A DNA stretch of 64,000 nt from NCBI GenBank assembly GCA_039969355.1, contig JBDVOA010000001.1:124001-188000 (forward strand). Direction: 5' to 3'. Numbering within the stretch: the first letter of the stretch is position 1; every line of letters begins with the position of its first letter. A model generated the notes under the pieces. The model did no database searches. It was not told the origin of the DNA and saw only the letters and a list, made by a program, of their open reading frames with translations. The position numbers and the translations under genes were made by a program. This document shows positions 35,666 to 44,483 of this stretch, one piece after another. Origin of the DNA: JL08 sp039969355. Lineage in GTDB: Bacteria > Pseudomonadota > Alphaproteobacteria > Rhodobacterales > Rhodobacteraceae.

Positions 35666-36409
35666 TTAAACCAACCATTTTGAAAATTGGTTGGATCGAA
35701 GGTTGGAGATTTGAACGCCTGCAGGAATACTTTCGGGCATCACGCGGGAATACACGGATTCAAGGTGTTGGGACATCATGCGCGCAGCCAGATCGTCGTC
35801 GCCGGAGACGATGGCAGTGACAACAGCATCATGTTCGGCAAAGCTGGAATACCCTTCCGCAGGCTTGAGGGTCGCGCGTGGCTGACCCCAGACTATGGAG
35901 CGACGGACGGAGTTGAGAGTCTCGAAGAAGTATTGAAACAACTGGTTGTGCGTGGCACGGGCAATCGCATGGTGTAGATTGTTGTCCCATGCTTCGTATG
36001 TGCGCCAGTCCTCGGCCGCCCGACAACGCGCGGCGCACAGCTTCAATTGCTCACGATCCGACCGATTTGCGTGGTTCGCGGCCAAACGGCACAATTCCGG
36101 TTCGATGGCAAAGCGAACTGCCACCACCTGCTCCGGCTTGATCTGATCCCGTAGATAGGTGACGTCCGCCAAATTCAACACTGGTCGGGATCCAACGAAG
36201 GTGCCCCGGCCGACATGCCGCCAAATGCGCCCTTGCGCTTCGAGTTCCGCCAGGGCACCGCGCAGTTTGTTTCGGGTCGTGCCGAGCATTTTGCACAATT
36301 GTCGCTCGGGAGGTACACGATCGTTGTGTCGGTAACCCGACGTGTCGAACAAGTCCCTCAACTGTTGAGCCAGGTCTTGTGATGTTGGCACGATTCCACC
36401 CAATCCCAC
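35666..36409 (-). CDS. GntR/FadR-type regulator of the FAH/ABC cluster
   Basis: About 247 residues from a GTG; a downstream GTG before PTSQDLA gives about 241. The winged helix has VPPERQLCKMLGTTRNKLRG and the wing RHVGRGTFVG. The FCD-like effector domain follows, with DNNLHHAIARATHN and SFAEHDAVVTAIVSGDD. It is divergent from the second FAH gene and the ABC importer and co-directional with the first FAH gene, so it probably controls both sides. An inverted repeat CCAAT-N6-ATTGG (36400-36415) overlaps its own start region and may be its site. Confidence 0.86.
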   Translation of the reverse strand: MGLGGIVPTSQDLAQQLRDLFDTSGYRHNDRVPPERQLCKMLGTTRNKLRGALAELEAQGRIWRHVGRGTFVGSRPVLNLADVTYLRDQIKPEQVVAVRFAIEPELCRLAANHANRSDREQLKLCAARCRAAEDWRTYEAWDNNLHHAIARATHNQLFQYFFETLNSVRRSIVWGQPRATLKPAEGYSSFAEHDAVVTAIVSGDDDLAARMMSQHLESVYSRVMPESIPAGVQISNLRSNQFSKWLV

Positions 36410-36519
36410 TATTGGTTGATTGAATTGACGCTACGGCGAGTAATAATATTGCGCAAGGAAATAAATATTTGGCGACCATTACTGCAAAGCACTGTTTTGC
36501 TCAAAGGGAGGACTACCGT

Positions 36520-37449
36520 TTGAAACTGGCCACTGTTTCTGTGGATGGCGAGTCCACAACTGTCGTTGTGCTAAAAACCGCAGCAATGCTGAACATTGCT
36601 GCGGCAGCAACGGCTTCTTCAGATCCGGGGGCCGAGGGCCTCAAATCCGGCTCAATGCAAGATATCATCGCAGGCGGGGAACTCGCTCTGCAGGCGCTTC
36701 AAGCATTGGTGGTCAGAGCAGAAGCGAGTGAACTGACCGAATGCGTGCACGTCAGAAGTGATGCTGATCTGCAAGCGCCAATCCCGGTGCCGAAGAAAAA
36801 CGTATTCTGCGTCGGGCGCAACTATGCCGAACATATCGCCGAGGGCGAAAAAGCGCAAAACGTCAAAATCGGAGTAACGGAGCACCCAGTATTCTTCACC
36901 AAGCCGCCTACCTCGATCGTACCGCCTGGAGGCGATGTGTTGATCTTCCCCACAATCTCGGAGGCAGTTGATTACGAAGTCGAACTGGCGGTCGTGATAG
37001 GTAATCCGGGACGGAATATCGCTAAGGCGGATGCGTACAAACATATTTTCGGCTACACGATCCTGAATGATATCACCGCCCGCGACGTTCAACGTCGCCA
37101 TGGTGGCCAATATTTCAAGGGCAAGGGATTAGATGGGTCTTGCCCGCTCGGTCCATGGATCGTCACGGCAGATGCGATCAGCAATCCCCACAATTTGTCT
37201 ATCGGGTTGACCGTAAATGGTGAGAAACGTCAGGACGGCAACACGTCGGATATGATTTTTGACATCCCTACTCTGATCGCCTCATTATCGGAAGGTCTGA
37301 CACTTGAAGCGGGTGACATCATCGCGACGGGAACGCCCTCCGGTGTCGGCTACGCCATGGAACCTCCGGTTTTCCTCAAGTCCGGAGACACGGTGGTTTG
37401 CAATGTTTCGGAAATCGGCACGCTCACAAACACAGTGCGCGCTGTCTAA
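36520..37449 (+). CDS. Fumarylacetoacetate hydrolase family protein
   Basis: About 309 residues. The N-terminal domain starts LKLATVSVDGE and the catalytic part begins KNVFCVGRNYAEHIAEG. Metal-binding residues are in DYEVELAVVIG and NDITARDVQ, followed by KGLDGSCPLGPWIVTAD and IIATGTPSGVGYAM. Members cleave or isomerise 2,4-diketo acids and acylpyruvates. The start is taken as TTG because AGGGAGG sits eight bases upstream; the longer frame has no site. It is the first gene of a transcript with an ABC importer and an Ldh-type dehydrogenase. Confidence 0.88.
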   Translation: MKLATVSVDGESTTVVVLKTAAMLNIAAAATASSDPGAEGLKSGSMQDIIAGGELALQALQALVVRAEASELTECVHVRSDADLQAPIPVPKKNVFCVGRNYAEHIAEGEKAQNVKIGVTEHPVFFTKPPTSIVPPGGDVLIFPTISEAVDYEVELAVVIGNPGRNIAKADAYKHIFGYTILNDITARDVQRRHGGQYFKGKGLDGSCPLGPWIVTADAISNPHNLSIGLTVNGEKRQDGNTSDMIFDIPTLIASLSEGLTLEAGDIIATGTPSGVGYAMEPPVFLKSGDTVVCNVSEIGTLTNTVRAV

Positions 37450-37511
37450 ATGCCCGCTTTCGCTGCTGCGTGCGGCGGACGGGCGAACATACTCCAGGGA
37501 GGAGAAATACC

Positions 37512-38540
37512 ATGATGAACAGAAGAACATTCACAAAATCGATGCTCTCGGCAATTCCGGCGACAGGTTTGCTCGGCACAACTGCCTTCGCTCAAGCGCT
37601 GCGCGATATCACATTCGTGCAACCAAGCCCTTCGGCGATCAATTCGTTTCCTGTCTTCGTCGCCATTGGCGAGGGATATTTCGAGGAAGAAGGTCTGAAC
37701 GTCACAGTTGAGGCCATCAACGGGTCTGGCGCTGTGCTTCAGGCACTGTCAGCAGGTCAGGCCCAGTTCGGGCGGCCCGGTCCAGGCCCACTGATCGCTG
37801 CGCGCTCGCGTGGTGTGGACGCCGTCCATATCTACAATGTTGCGGCCCGCAGTAACTTTGGCGTCGCGGTGCAGGAAGGTTCCGACATTCAGGATATCGA
37901 AGGGCTGCGCGGTAAGGTGATTGGCACGGGTACGGCAGATGGAGCCGAAGTGGGCTTTGCCCGCAACGTGATGTCCAGTGCCGGCATGATCGCCGGAGAG
38001 GACTTTGAGTTCCTGACGGTTGGCGACGGCGGTCCTGCAACTGCAGCCTTCCTCAATGGCGAAATCGACGCCTATTCCGCCTCGACCGCTGATACTGCGA
38101 TCTTGAACCAGCGCGGCATGGCGGTGCGTGATATTACGCCTGCCGAGTTTGGGCGGTTCTTCGGCAATGGCATTGCAACTATGGGCGACACCATTCGCGA
38201 TGACCGCGCACTGGTGGAAGGTTGGAGTCGGGCATTTGCGCGCGGTCACGCATTCGCACTCGACGATGCCAACCGCGAAACAGTTCTAGCTCACTTGGCA
38301 ACCGGAAACCCGCAGGAAGGTGAGGATAAGGAATTCCAATCCGCACTCTTTGATGCGGTGCGCTCCAAAACCATTCCAACCGATATGGCCAACGGCCTGG
38401 GCTGGTACCCGGCTGAGGTTTGGCAAGAGTGGGAAGACGCGCTCGTCGCAGGAGGTGAAATTTCAGGCCCGCTCGACGATCTGAGTGTCGCATGGACCAA
38501 TGAGTTCGCGGCTATCGGCAACTCGGCTATCGGCGGATGA
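37512..38540 (+). CDS. ABC transporter substrate-binding protein (TauA/SsuA/NMT1 type)
   Basis: About 342 residues with an export signal that contains NRRTFTK, a possible twin-arginine motif, and ends at TTAFAQA. The mature domain FVQPSPSAINSFPVFVAIGE and GYFEEEGLNVTVEAINGSG is typical of binding proteins for sulfonates, thiamine precursors or small carboxylates. A GGGAGGAG eight bases before the ATG fixes the start. The ATPase gene overlaps its stop as ATGA. The ligand is unknown; adjacent FAH and Ldh enzymes suggest a keto or hydroxy acid rather than taurine. Confidence 0.88.
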   Translation: MMNRRTFTKSMLSAIPATGLLGTTAFAQALRDITFVQPSPSAINSFPVFVAIGEGYFEEEGLNVTVEAINGSGAVLQALSAGQAQFGRPGPGPLIAARSRGVDAVHIYNVAARSNFGVAVQEGSDIQDIEGLRGKVIGTGTADGAEVGFARNVMSSAGMIAGEDFEFLTVGDGGPATAAFLNGEIDAYSASTADTAILNQRGMAVRDITPAEFGRFFGNGIATMGDTIRDDRALVEGWSRAFARGHAFALDDANRETVLAHLATGNPQEGEDKEFQSALFDAVRSKTIPTDMANGLGWYPAEVWQEWEDALVAGGEISGPLDDLSVAWTNEFAAIGNSAIGG

Positions 38541-39346
38541 ACACAGGGCTAGCCTCTGTCACAACCGGCGCGTCCTCGGGCGCGCCGGTTTACGAGTTAA
38601 CTAATGTCAGCAAAACCTACGCGCGCAACCGCGTCGTGGCGCTTCAAGACGTTAGCCTGACCCTCAGCAAAGGCAGTTTTTCGTCCGTCATCGGATCGAG
38701 TGGTTGCGGGAAATCGACGCTGCTCAAGATCATGGCGGGGCTCATCCCGCCGACCAAGGGCCGTGTCATATTGCAAGACCAACCAGTCAAAGGAGCGCGC
38801 CGGGACATTGGTATGATGTTCCAGCAGGCGACACTGTTTCCGTGGAAAACAGCGGTGGAAAACATCGTTCTTCCCATCGAGATCCGCGATGGAAAAGCTG
38901 CGGCTAAGAAAGCTTTCGACAAAGCCCATGACTTACTTGATGTCGTCGGCTTAAAAGGTTTCGAGAACGTATATCCCAATGAGCTCTCGGGGGGCATGGC
39001 GCAACGCGCGTCGATCTGCAGGATGCTAATCACCGAACCTGCGGTTCTGCTACTGGATGAACCCTTCAGTGCACTGGACGAGTTGTCACGGGACATGATG
39101 AATATGGAACTACAACGGATCTGCCGTGAACAGGATGCAACCGCGTTTCTGGTCACCCACTCGATTCAGGAAGCAGTGATCCTATCCGATGATATCTACG
39201 TAATGAAACCACGTCCCGGCCGGGTGGCCGAGATCATAGAAGTCGACCTGCCGCGACCCCGTACGCTTGACATGATGACGACGCCGAAATTCGGAGCAAT
39301 CGTCGATCATATCCGGGGCCTTTTGGATAAGGGAGAAGACATGTGA
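38537..39346 (+). CDS. ABC transporter ATP-binding protein (TauB/SsuB type)
   Basis: 269 residues. Walker A is GSSGCGKST, the Q-loop is MMFQQATLFPW, the signature is ELSGGMAQRASICRML, Walker B with D-loop is VLLLDEPFSALDEL, and the switch His is in LVTHSIQEAV. This is the nitrate/sulfonate importer subgroup, matching the binding protein upstream and the permease downstream. It overlaps both neighbours by four bases (ATGA and GTGA), so the three are translated together. Confidence 0.93.
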   Translation: MNTGLASVTTGASSGAPVYELTNVSKTYARNRVVALQDVSLTLSKGSFSSVIGSSGCGKSTLLKIMAGLIPPTKGRVILQDQPVKGARRDIGMMFQQATLFPWKTAVENIVLPIEIRDGKAAAKKAFDKAHDLLDVVGLKGFENVYPNELSGGMAQRASICRMLITEPAVLLLDEPFSALDELSRDMMNMELQRICREQDATAFLVTHSIQEAVILSDDIYVMKPRPGRVAEIIEVDLPRPRTLDMMTTPKFGAIVDHIRGLLDKGEDM

Positions 39347-40203
39347 GCGATGCTCGAACAGACCTGCCCAAGGACACGGCAGAAGACACAATTTGGGTTG
39401 AGGAAATCTCCCTGATCGACTCGATCCCTCGGGGCGTGGCGATGACGTTCGTTTTTGCGATCTTCATCGGGATTTGGCAACTTGTGACTGGCCTAGGAAT
39501 GGTCTCTCCGATCATCTTACCCACTCCTTGGGAAACCCTTGAGGACATGATTTTCGTTGGTAAGAACCTGCTCACCGGCGGTTACTTGCTGGAAGCGCTC
39601 TGGATCACCATTCTGGAGGTTATTTACGGCTTTGCGCTAGCGATCACGATGGGCTTCTCGCTTGGCGTTCTGGTGGGCGAAACGGCGTTCGGTGAGAAGG
39701 CGGTCATGCCTTACCTAGTGGCCATCGATACGATGCCAAAGGTGGCTTTTGCGCCGCTTTTTGTCGCCTGGCTAGGATTTGGCATTGAATCCAAAGTGGC
39801 GCTTGCCGCGTTCATTGCGACATTTCCGATCGTCGTCGGCACCGCTGCCGGACTGCATGCCGCCGATGAAAATGCGCGAATGCTGTTCAAGACGATGGGT
39901 GCAAGCCGAATGCAGACGCTAATCAAGATGAAGCTGCCGACCGGGTTGCCGCAGATCTTCACCGGTCTCAAGATCGGCGCCGTCGGCGTGATGGCTGGAG
40001 CGATCACAGGCGAATTTCTCGGTGGTGGACGCGGCTTTGGTGAGCAGATCCGGGTGGCGGCTTCACAACTTAACACGCCGCGGGTGTTTTCGTTGATCCT
40101 GTACCTCAGCCTTGTAGGTCTCGCGCTATATGCTCTGGTGACACTCACCCAGCGCAAGGTTGTATTCTGGCACAAAGAACGGGTGGGCGTTACCGATGGG
40201 TGA
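39343..40203 (+). CDS. ABC transporter permease (TauC/SsuC type)
   Basis: 286 residues with about six transmembrane segments. It starts at GTG overlapping the ATPase stop. The cytoplasmic EAA loop that docks to the ATPase is visible as MLFKTMGASRMQTLIKMKLP followed by TGLPQIFTGLKIG. It forms the channel of the importer, probably as a homodimer. Its stop lies eight bases into the dehydrogenase gene. Confidence 0.92.
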   Translation: MSDARTDLPKDTAEDTIWVEEISLIDSIPRGVAMTFVFAIFIGIWQLVTGLGMVSPIILPTPWETLEDMIFVGKNLLTGGYLLEALWITILEVIYGFALAITMGFSLGVLVGETAFGEKAVMPYLVAIDTMPKVAFAPLFVAWLGFGIESKVALAAFIATFPIVVGTAAGLHAADENARMLFKTMGASRMQTLIKMKLPTGLPQIFTGLKIGAVGVMAGAITGEFLGGGRGFGEQIRVAASQLNTPRVFSLILYLSLVGLALYALVTLTQRKVVFWHKERVGVTDG

Positions 40204-41269
40204 CGAAAACAACATTTCCGCAGATGCGCTGCGCTCATTCGTGACACAGGCGCTTGGATCTCGGGGAGTGCCAGAAGTGGACGCGACCAAAGTCGCAACC
40301 CTCATGGTCGAGGCCGATATCTTCGGCTATGACACGCACGGCGTTTTTCGCTTGCGGCAATACCTCGCGCGCTTGGCCGGGGGCGGATGCAATCCCACCC
40401 CCGAAGTCAGGATCGCTCACGAAACCGTCGCGACTGCAGTCATTGATGGCGACAACGGTCTGGGTCATCTCGCCATGGCCACAGCCCGTGATCTGGCCAT
40501 GGAAAAGGCGCGTACCGCTGGCATCGGTTGGGTAGGTGTACGACGGGGCAACCACGCAGGGCCGCTCGCACTTTATGTGCGTCCGCAGGCCGAAGCCGGG
40601 TTGATTGGCATAGCTGCCGCCGTGGGCAGCGCCAATCACGTGCCGCCCTATGGCGGAACTGATTTGTTGCTGGGAACCAACCCGATTGCCTTTTCCGCCC
40701 CATCCAACGAGGCCGATCCATTTGTGTTCGACATGGCTACCACGGTGGCCGCGATGGGCAAGATCAAGACCTTGCTCCAGCAAGGCAAACAGATGCCAGA
40801 GGGATGGATGGTGGGGCGCGATGGCGCGCCGTTGACAGATCCCGCGCGTAAATCCGAAGGTTTCCTATTGCCCATCGGCGGGCCGAAGGGGTTCGGCTTG
40901 TCCGTCGCAATCGGGTTGATGGCGGGGGTTCTGAATGGCGCCGCTTTTGGATCAGATGTGGTCGATTTCACAAATGACACGACATCCGCCACAAATACCG
41001 GGCAATTCGTTATGGCACTCGACCCCGCTGCGTTTGGCATTGGCGAAGGATTTGGCAAAGAAGCGTCCCGCATCTTTGATGAAATGCGTGCCTCTGAGCC
41101 GCTGCCCGGGCATGATCCAGTACGCCTGCCGGGGGACGGGAAGTCGTCCGCGGCCGAAGCTCGGCGCAAGAACGGTCTACAGCTCAAACCGGCGCTGCGT
41201 CGCGACCTGAACGCGCTTGCTGATGAATGCACACTCGCCGCACCATTTCCGGATCTTGCCATTGGTTGA
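40196..41269 (+). CDS. Ldh family (malate/L-lactate/ureidoglycolate-type) NAD(P) dehydrogenase
   Basis: About 357 residues of the non-Rossmann Ldh_2 family. Catalytic and cofactor segments: FGYDTHGVFRLRQYL near residue 44, VRRGNHAGPLALYV, and PPYGGTDLLLGTNPIAFSAP. Members reduce or oxidise malate, sulfolactate, ureidoglycolate, 2,3-diketogulonate or cyclic imino acids, and the sequence alone does not choose. It overlaps the permease by eight bases and so belongs to the importer transcript. It probably oxidises a hydroxy acid taken up by that importer, or reduces a keto acid made by the FAH enzymes. Confidence 0.88.
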   Translation: MGDENNISADALRSFVTQALGSRGVPEVDATKVATLMVEADIFGYDTHGVFRLRQYLARLAGGGCNPTPEVRIAHETVATAVIDGDNGLGHLAMATARDLAMEKARTAGIGWVGVRRGNHAGPLALYVRPQAEAGLIGIAAAVGSANHVPPYGGTDLLLGTNPIAFSAPSNEADPFVFDMATTVAAMGKIKTLLQQGKQMPEGWMVGRDGAPLTDPARKSEGFLLPIGGPKGFGLSVAIGLMAGVLNGAAFGSDVVDFTNDTTSATNTGQFVMALDPAAFGIGEGFGKEASRIFDEMRASEPLPGHDPVRLPGDGKSSAAEARRKNGLQLKPALRRDLNALADECTLAAPFPDLAIG

Positions 41270-41605
41270 TGGGAGTTGACCTGACACGATTTTGCGTCGC
41301 CCCAATTGTTCGTTTAGGAGCGACAAGGATTCAAACTCTCGGAACGTATGAATCCATGAAAGCTAATTAGAATAGTGCACCCATCCCATCAGTTTCCACC
41401 CCTCAATTGGATTCATTGATAGGCTTCCCGCATCGACGATCATGCAGGTATCAGCCCATCGTTGTCATCGCCAAGGACTTCAAGTGTAAGCTTGCCAGAA
41501 AAATTCACCCTAACCCGATAAATATGAAGTGGGGGATTCTTTGGGGGATTATAAAATAAATTATTCAAAATTACTGTATTAAAACAATAGCTTAAATAAA
41601 ATTAG
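41270..41605. other. Intergenic left of tRNA-Ser, no gene
   Basis: AT-rich, without a supported coding frame. It contains two copies of TGGGGGATT (41530-41538 and 41542-41550) about 55 bases from the 3' end of the tRNA gene. The tRNA end is a usual integration site, but no integrase or repeat of the tRNA end was found in the window. Confidence 0.45.
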
Positions 41606-41695
41606 TGGCGGAGACGAAGGGATTCGAACCCTCGAGACCCTTCCGGGCCTACTCCCTTAGCAGGGGAGCGCCTTCGACCACTCGGCCACATCTCC
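41606..41695 (-). tRNA. tRNA-Ser(GCT)
   Basis: A 90-base class II tRNA read on the minus strand. The acceptor stem pairs GGAGATG with CGTCTCC, the anticodon stem CTCCC/GGGAG encloses the loop CTGCTAA with anticodon GCT (reads AGC/AGU), a long variable arm is present, and the T-arm has GGTTCGAATCC. The 3' CCA is encoded. All features are canonical. Confidence 0.97.
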
Positions 41696-42378
41696 GTCGA
41701 CGCGTTTAGCAGTCAACATCCCTGCGAAACAAGGCCAAAATGCCGCGCCAACGTATTTCTTTAAGTGGCGAAAAACATGCCGACCGGCAGAACGTGGCAG
41801 GAACACGCAGACCACTCTGTCCTAATCTAGGCATAGTCTTAGATTCTATCAGCCGTCAATCGCTCCCTACCCAGGATTTTCGATCTTAACCAAGACAAAG
41901 TCAAACTGACATTTGCAATCTAAAGACAGGTAAACCGGAAAGCCGACTCTTGGATAGGATTAGTATCATCGCCTTAGTTAATGCAGCTATCGCGGTATTT
42001 GTTTCTTGGCGTACGATAGCGGGTGGAAGTTGCCAGACATTGAAAGGCTGGACGAGAATCAATAGCGGCGAAGCTGGCCAATATTTGGCCGGCATATGAA
42101 TGACCGCTTCGGGCTTTGAACGGAACTACGCCGGATTTTGGTGAGTGTCTGCTGTGTTCCGGTAAGCGGTCATTGAAAATCGAAATTTTGGAATTTCCAG
42201 CCCGAACGCCTGCTTTTACCAGCAGGGGACGTTCGTGAAAAACCGGCGAATGCCTCAGTTGCGGTCGAAGCCGCCGTAAGCTGCACTGCAGTCAGTGTGG
42301 TCGGAGTGAACGACCACTTCGCGAACAAAGCGGTCACTGCCAATTCAGGCCACTAACGCACAAATCATCCTACAGCGG
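41696..42378. other. Gene-poor stretch with nested inverted repeat
   Basis: No coding frame is supported. The segment between 42090 and 42360 contains repeated GCGGTCA words in both orientations, including the inverted repeat listed separately. It looks like non-coding dispersed-repeat sequence rather than a decayed gene. Confidence 0.5.
42099..42174. repeat. Nested inverted repeat (11-bp outer, 6-bp inner arms)
   Basis: AATGACCGCTT (42099-42109) and AAGCGGTCATT (42164-42174) are exact inverses. Just inside them CGGAAC (42121-42126) and GTTCCG (42156-42161) are also exact inverses. A third related word AAGCGGTCA occurs near 42331. The form fits a miniature inverted-repeat element or a structured intergenic repeat; no transposase is linked. 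Confidence 0.55.
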
Positions 42379-42789
42379 TTATGCCCAGCCGAGTTGCTTT
42401 AACGAATGAACGTCATTCCATATCTTGGTCATGTGCCGAATTTTGTCGCCGTCGAACGACATCGCATAGACGTAATCGGCCGCAACCTTTTTTCCAGTTG
42501 CTGGCACCGGCCCATCTACTGAGTGGGTTCCGTGAAACACGGCAAATGCAGTGACGACGCCATGATCTGCATCAGTCGAGAATGACTTTAGCTCGTAATG
42601 ACCATCTGGGACGGGTGTCAACAAACCCTTCATCCAATCCGCATAACCCTCCAGCGTAGTTACGTCAGCTAACGCATCAGCCTGAGCCGAGAATGTAGCG
42701 CCATCATGGCAATAGCCTTTGCACCCTTCCCAACCCTTACCAGTCTCGCAAGCCTCAAAAAATTCTCGTGCGGTCGTTTCTATTGACAT
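42379..42789 (-). CDS. SnoaL-like / NTF2-fold polyketide-cyclase family protein
   Basis: About 136 residues, one NTF2-like barrel: IETTAREFFEACETGKGWEG at the N-terminus, DGATFSAQADALADVTTLEG, YADWMKGLLTPVPDGHYEL, and the final strand FDGDKIRHMTKIWNDVHSLK. The fold binds small hydrophobic ligands in SnoaL-type enzymes, but many members have no known function. The ATG at MSIETTA has a GGGGGAG six bases upstream, which decides the start. It stands alone between gene-poor stretches. Confidence 0.8.
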   Translation of the reverse strand: MSIETTAREFFEACETGKGWEGCKGYCHDGATFSAQADALADVTTLEGYADWMKGLLTPVPDGHYELKSFSTDADHGVVTAFAVFHGTHSVDGPVPATGKKVAADYVYAMSFDGDKIRHMTKIWNDVHSLKQLGWA

Positions 42790-43544
42790 AGTATCTCCCC
42801 CAAGGAAGTTTATTACTTCATTCAGCTTTTCGACAGAGCAGTGTGGCGAGTGTACACTAAAGTCGGCCGGATGCCAAAAAACCACAGCCTACACATTGCC
42901 AATGTGCCGATGGGAACGGTGCCATGCTGGATTTTGCAAAGAGCACATGGGGCTCTGAACTGCCATCTGAGCGTTTCCGCCGTATGACTGCCTTGCGGTG
43001 CTAAGCGGCCTTTGCCTTATGGCTTCGCATTTGTGGTTCACCACCAACCCGACATCAAAGGGATGCCTCTGGAGCTTTTTTCGTTCTGACTAAGCCATCT
43101 CGTCTGAGCGGTTGGATTGGGAAATTTGCATTCAGCACATCCTGATCGATCTGCGCCATTATGGGCAGAAGGGATCGACGCCGAAATCATCGAACGGCAC
43201 CAAACCCAAATTGCACCAACAATAGCCGAAGTCAAAATATTTCAGTAAGGGATGGCATGAAGAAACCGCATGCAGTCCAAAATAGAACAGCTTAGTTCAT
43301 AATGCCCTTTCTTATTAACTCGATTATCGGGGCGCCCTCCTCCGCCGAGGAAGTACCACCGTGGTGCTAGCAGGCTAATTCGAACCAGTCTCAGTTTGTC
43401 CCTAGATTCCCGAACGATGTCGACCAAAGCTGGCGCCACTCGGCGCGAACGACGTCGCGCTTGGTTGTTATTTTCCAGCAAAAAAGTCCCTTGTCATAGA
43501 AAAATCATAACAAACTGATGGTGCAGGACTAATGGGGCCTGACC
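42790..43544. other. Gene-poor stretch, no gene recognised
   Basis: About 750 bases without a frame that has both a ribosome site and recognisable protein features. A 79-codon minus-strand frame at 43242-43481 is basic and low in complexity and looks spurious. Confidence 0.5.
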
Positions 43545-44483
43545 CTAGTCGAAAACGATCTTTGGAAAGTAGAAACTGACGCACCAATTGGGCATATCCA
43601 CGATCTCAGAGATTCGCAGATCACCACAAACCGACGCGAGCATATAAGCTTCCACAGAAGACATACCCGTTTCAGCGGATACACGGTCGACACATTGGCT
43701 GACGGCATCTTTCGCGGCCTGCATCAGATCCTCGCCGATCCCGGTAGTTACCCAATAGCCTTTCTTATCGAAGTGCGAGCTCACCGGCCCGGATGTCTCA
43801 AACCGGGGAAAGGCGAAATTTACCCCTTTGATGAGGTCCACTCCGATTTCGACATCCATCGGGCTTTCGATGGCAGTGCCGCATATCTCGCCATCGCCTT
43901 GGGCGGCATGTGTGTCGCCCAGTGAAAGTAGCCCGCCTGCCACTTCGACCGGGAGGTAAAGCGTGGTGCCGACCGCATTGTCGCGGATGTCGAGGTTGCC
44001 GCCCACCCGGCGTGGCGGCACCACCGAGTGATGCCCGGCCTCTGCCAGCGCCAGCCCGATCGTACCGACGAAGGGCTTCAGCGGTACGCGACCACCTGGC
44101 CCGAACACCGAAGGTTGCGAGAGGTTGGTGTCATAGTTCCAGATGTGCAGCGCCGGGTCCGGAAAATCGTCGGCCAATAGGCCGAAACCCGGAATATTTG
44201 CCGTCCAGCCCCAGCTCGATGGGTGAAACGCCCGAAATGTGATTGCCACTGCATCGCCCGGTTCTGCCCCCTCAACAAAGATTGGTCCGGTAACAGGATT
44301 GACGCCGTCAAAGTCGAGCGCGATGAGATCATCGAGCCCACTGCCACTGTTGAGCTGCCCTCCCGAGGCATCAATCGTCTCAACCGCGATTGTTTCACCG
44401 GGCTTGACGCTCAAGACAGGATCGAGAGAGTTATCCCACCCCAAGTGGTGGTTATGCTTGTGAATCGTATGATTGCAACTCAT
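43545..44483 (-). CDS. fmdA: Acetamidase/formamidase family protein
   Basis: 312 residues, whole-length FmdA/AmdA family. Features are HNHHLGWDNSLDPVLSVKPG at the N-terminus, NPVTGPIFVEGAEPGDAVAI, the conserved GDTHAAQGDGEICGTAIES, and GMSSVEAYMLASVCGDLRIS at the end. Members hydrolyse formamide or acetamide to ammonia and the acid. The ATG overlaps the LivM-like permease stop as ATGA, so it is the last gene of the importer operon. It suggests the transporter brings in an amide or a compound that yields one. Confidence 0.92.
   Translation of the reverse strand: MSCNHTIHKHNHHLGWDNSLDPVLSVKPGETIAVETIDASGGQLNSGSGLDDLIALDFDGVNPVTGPIFVEGAEPGDAVAITFRAFHPSSWGWTANIPGFGLLADDFPDPALHIWNYDTNLSQPSVFGPGGRVPLKPFVGTIGLALAEAGHHSVVPPRRVGGNLDIRDNAVGTTLYLPVEVAGGLLSLGDTHAAQGDGEICGTAIESPMDVEIGVDLIKGVNFAFPRFETSGPVSSHFDKKGYWVTTGIGEDLMQAAKDAVSQCVDRVSAETGMSSVEAYMLASVCGDLRISEIVDMPNWCVSFYFPKIVFD

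Noticed and set aside
35671..35694. Hairpin CCAACCA/TGGTTGG at the GntR stop codon as a terminator or operator
   Set aside because: The arms overlap the last codons and the stop, no T-run follows, and the spacing is large. Chance symmetry in coding sequence is as likely.
43242..43481. 79-codon minus-strand frame as a gene
   Set aside because: No ribosome site, arginine-rich low-complexity start, no recognisable domain.
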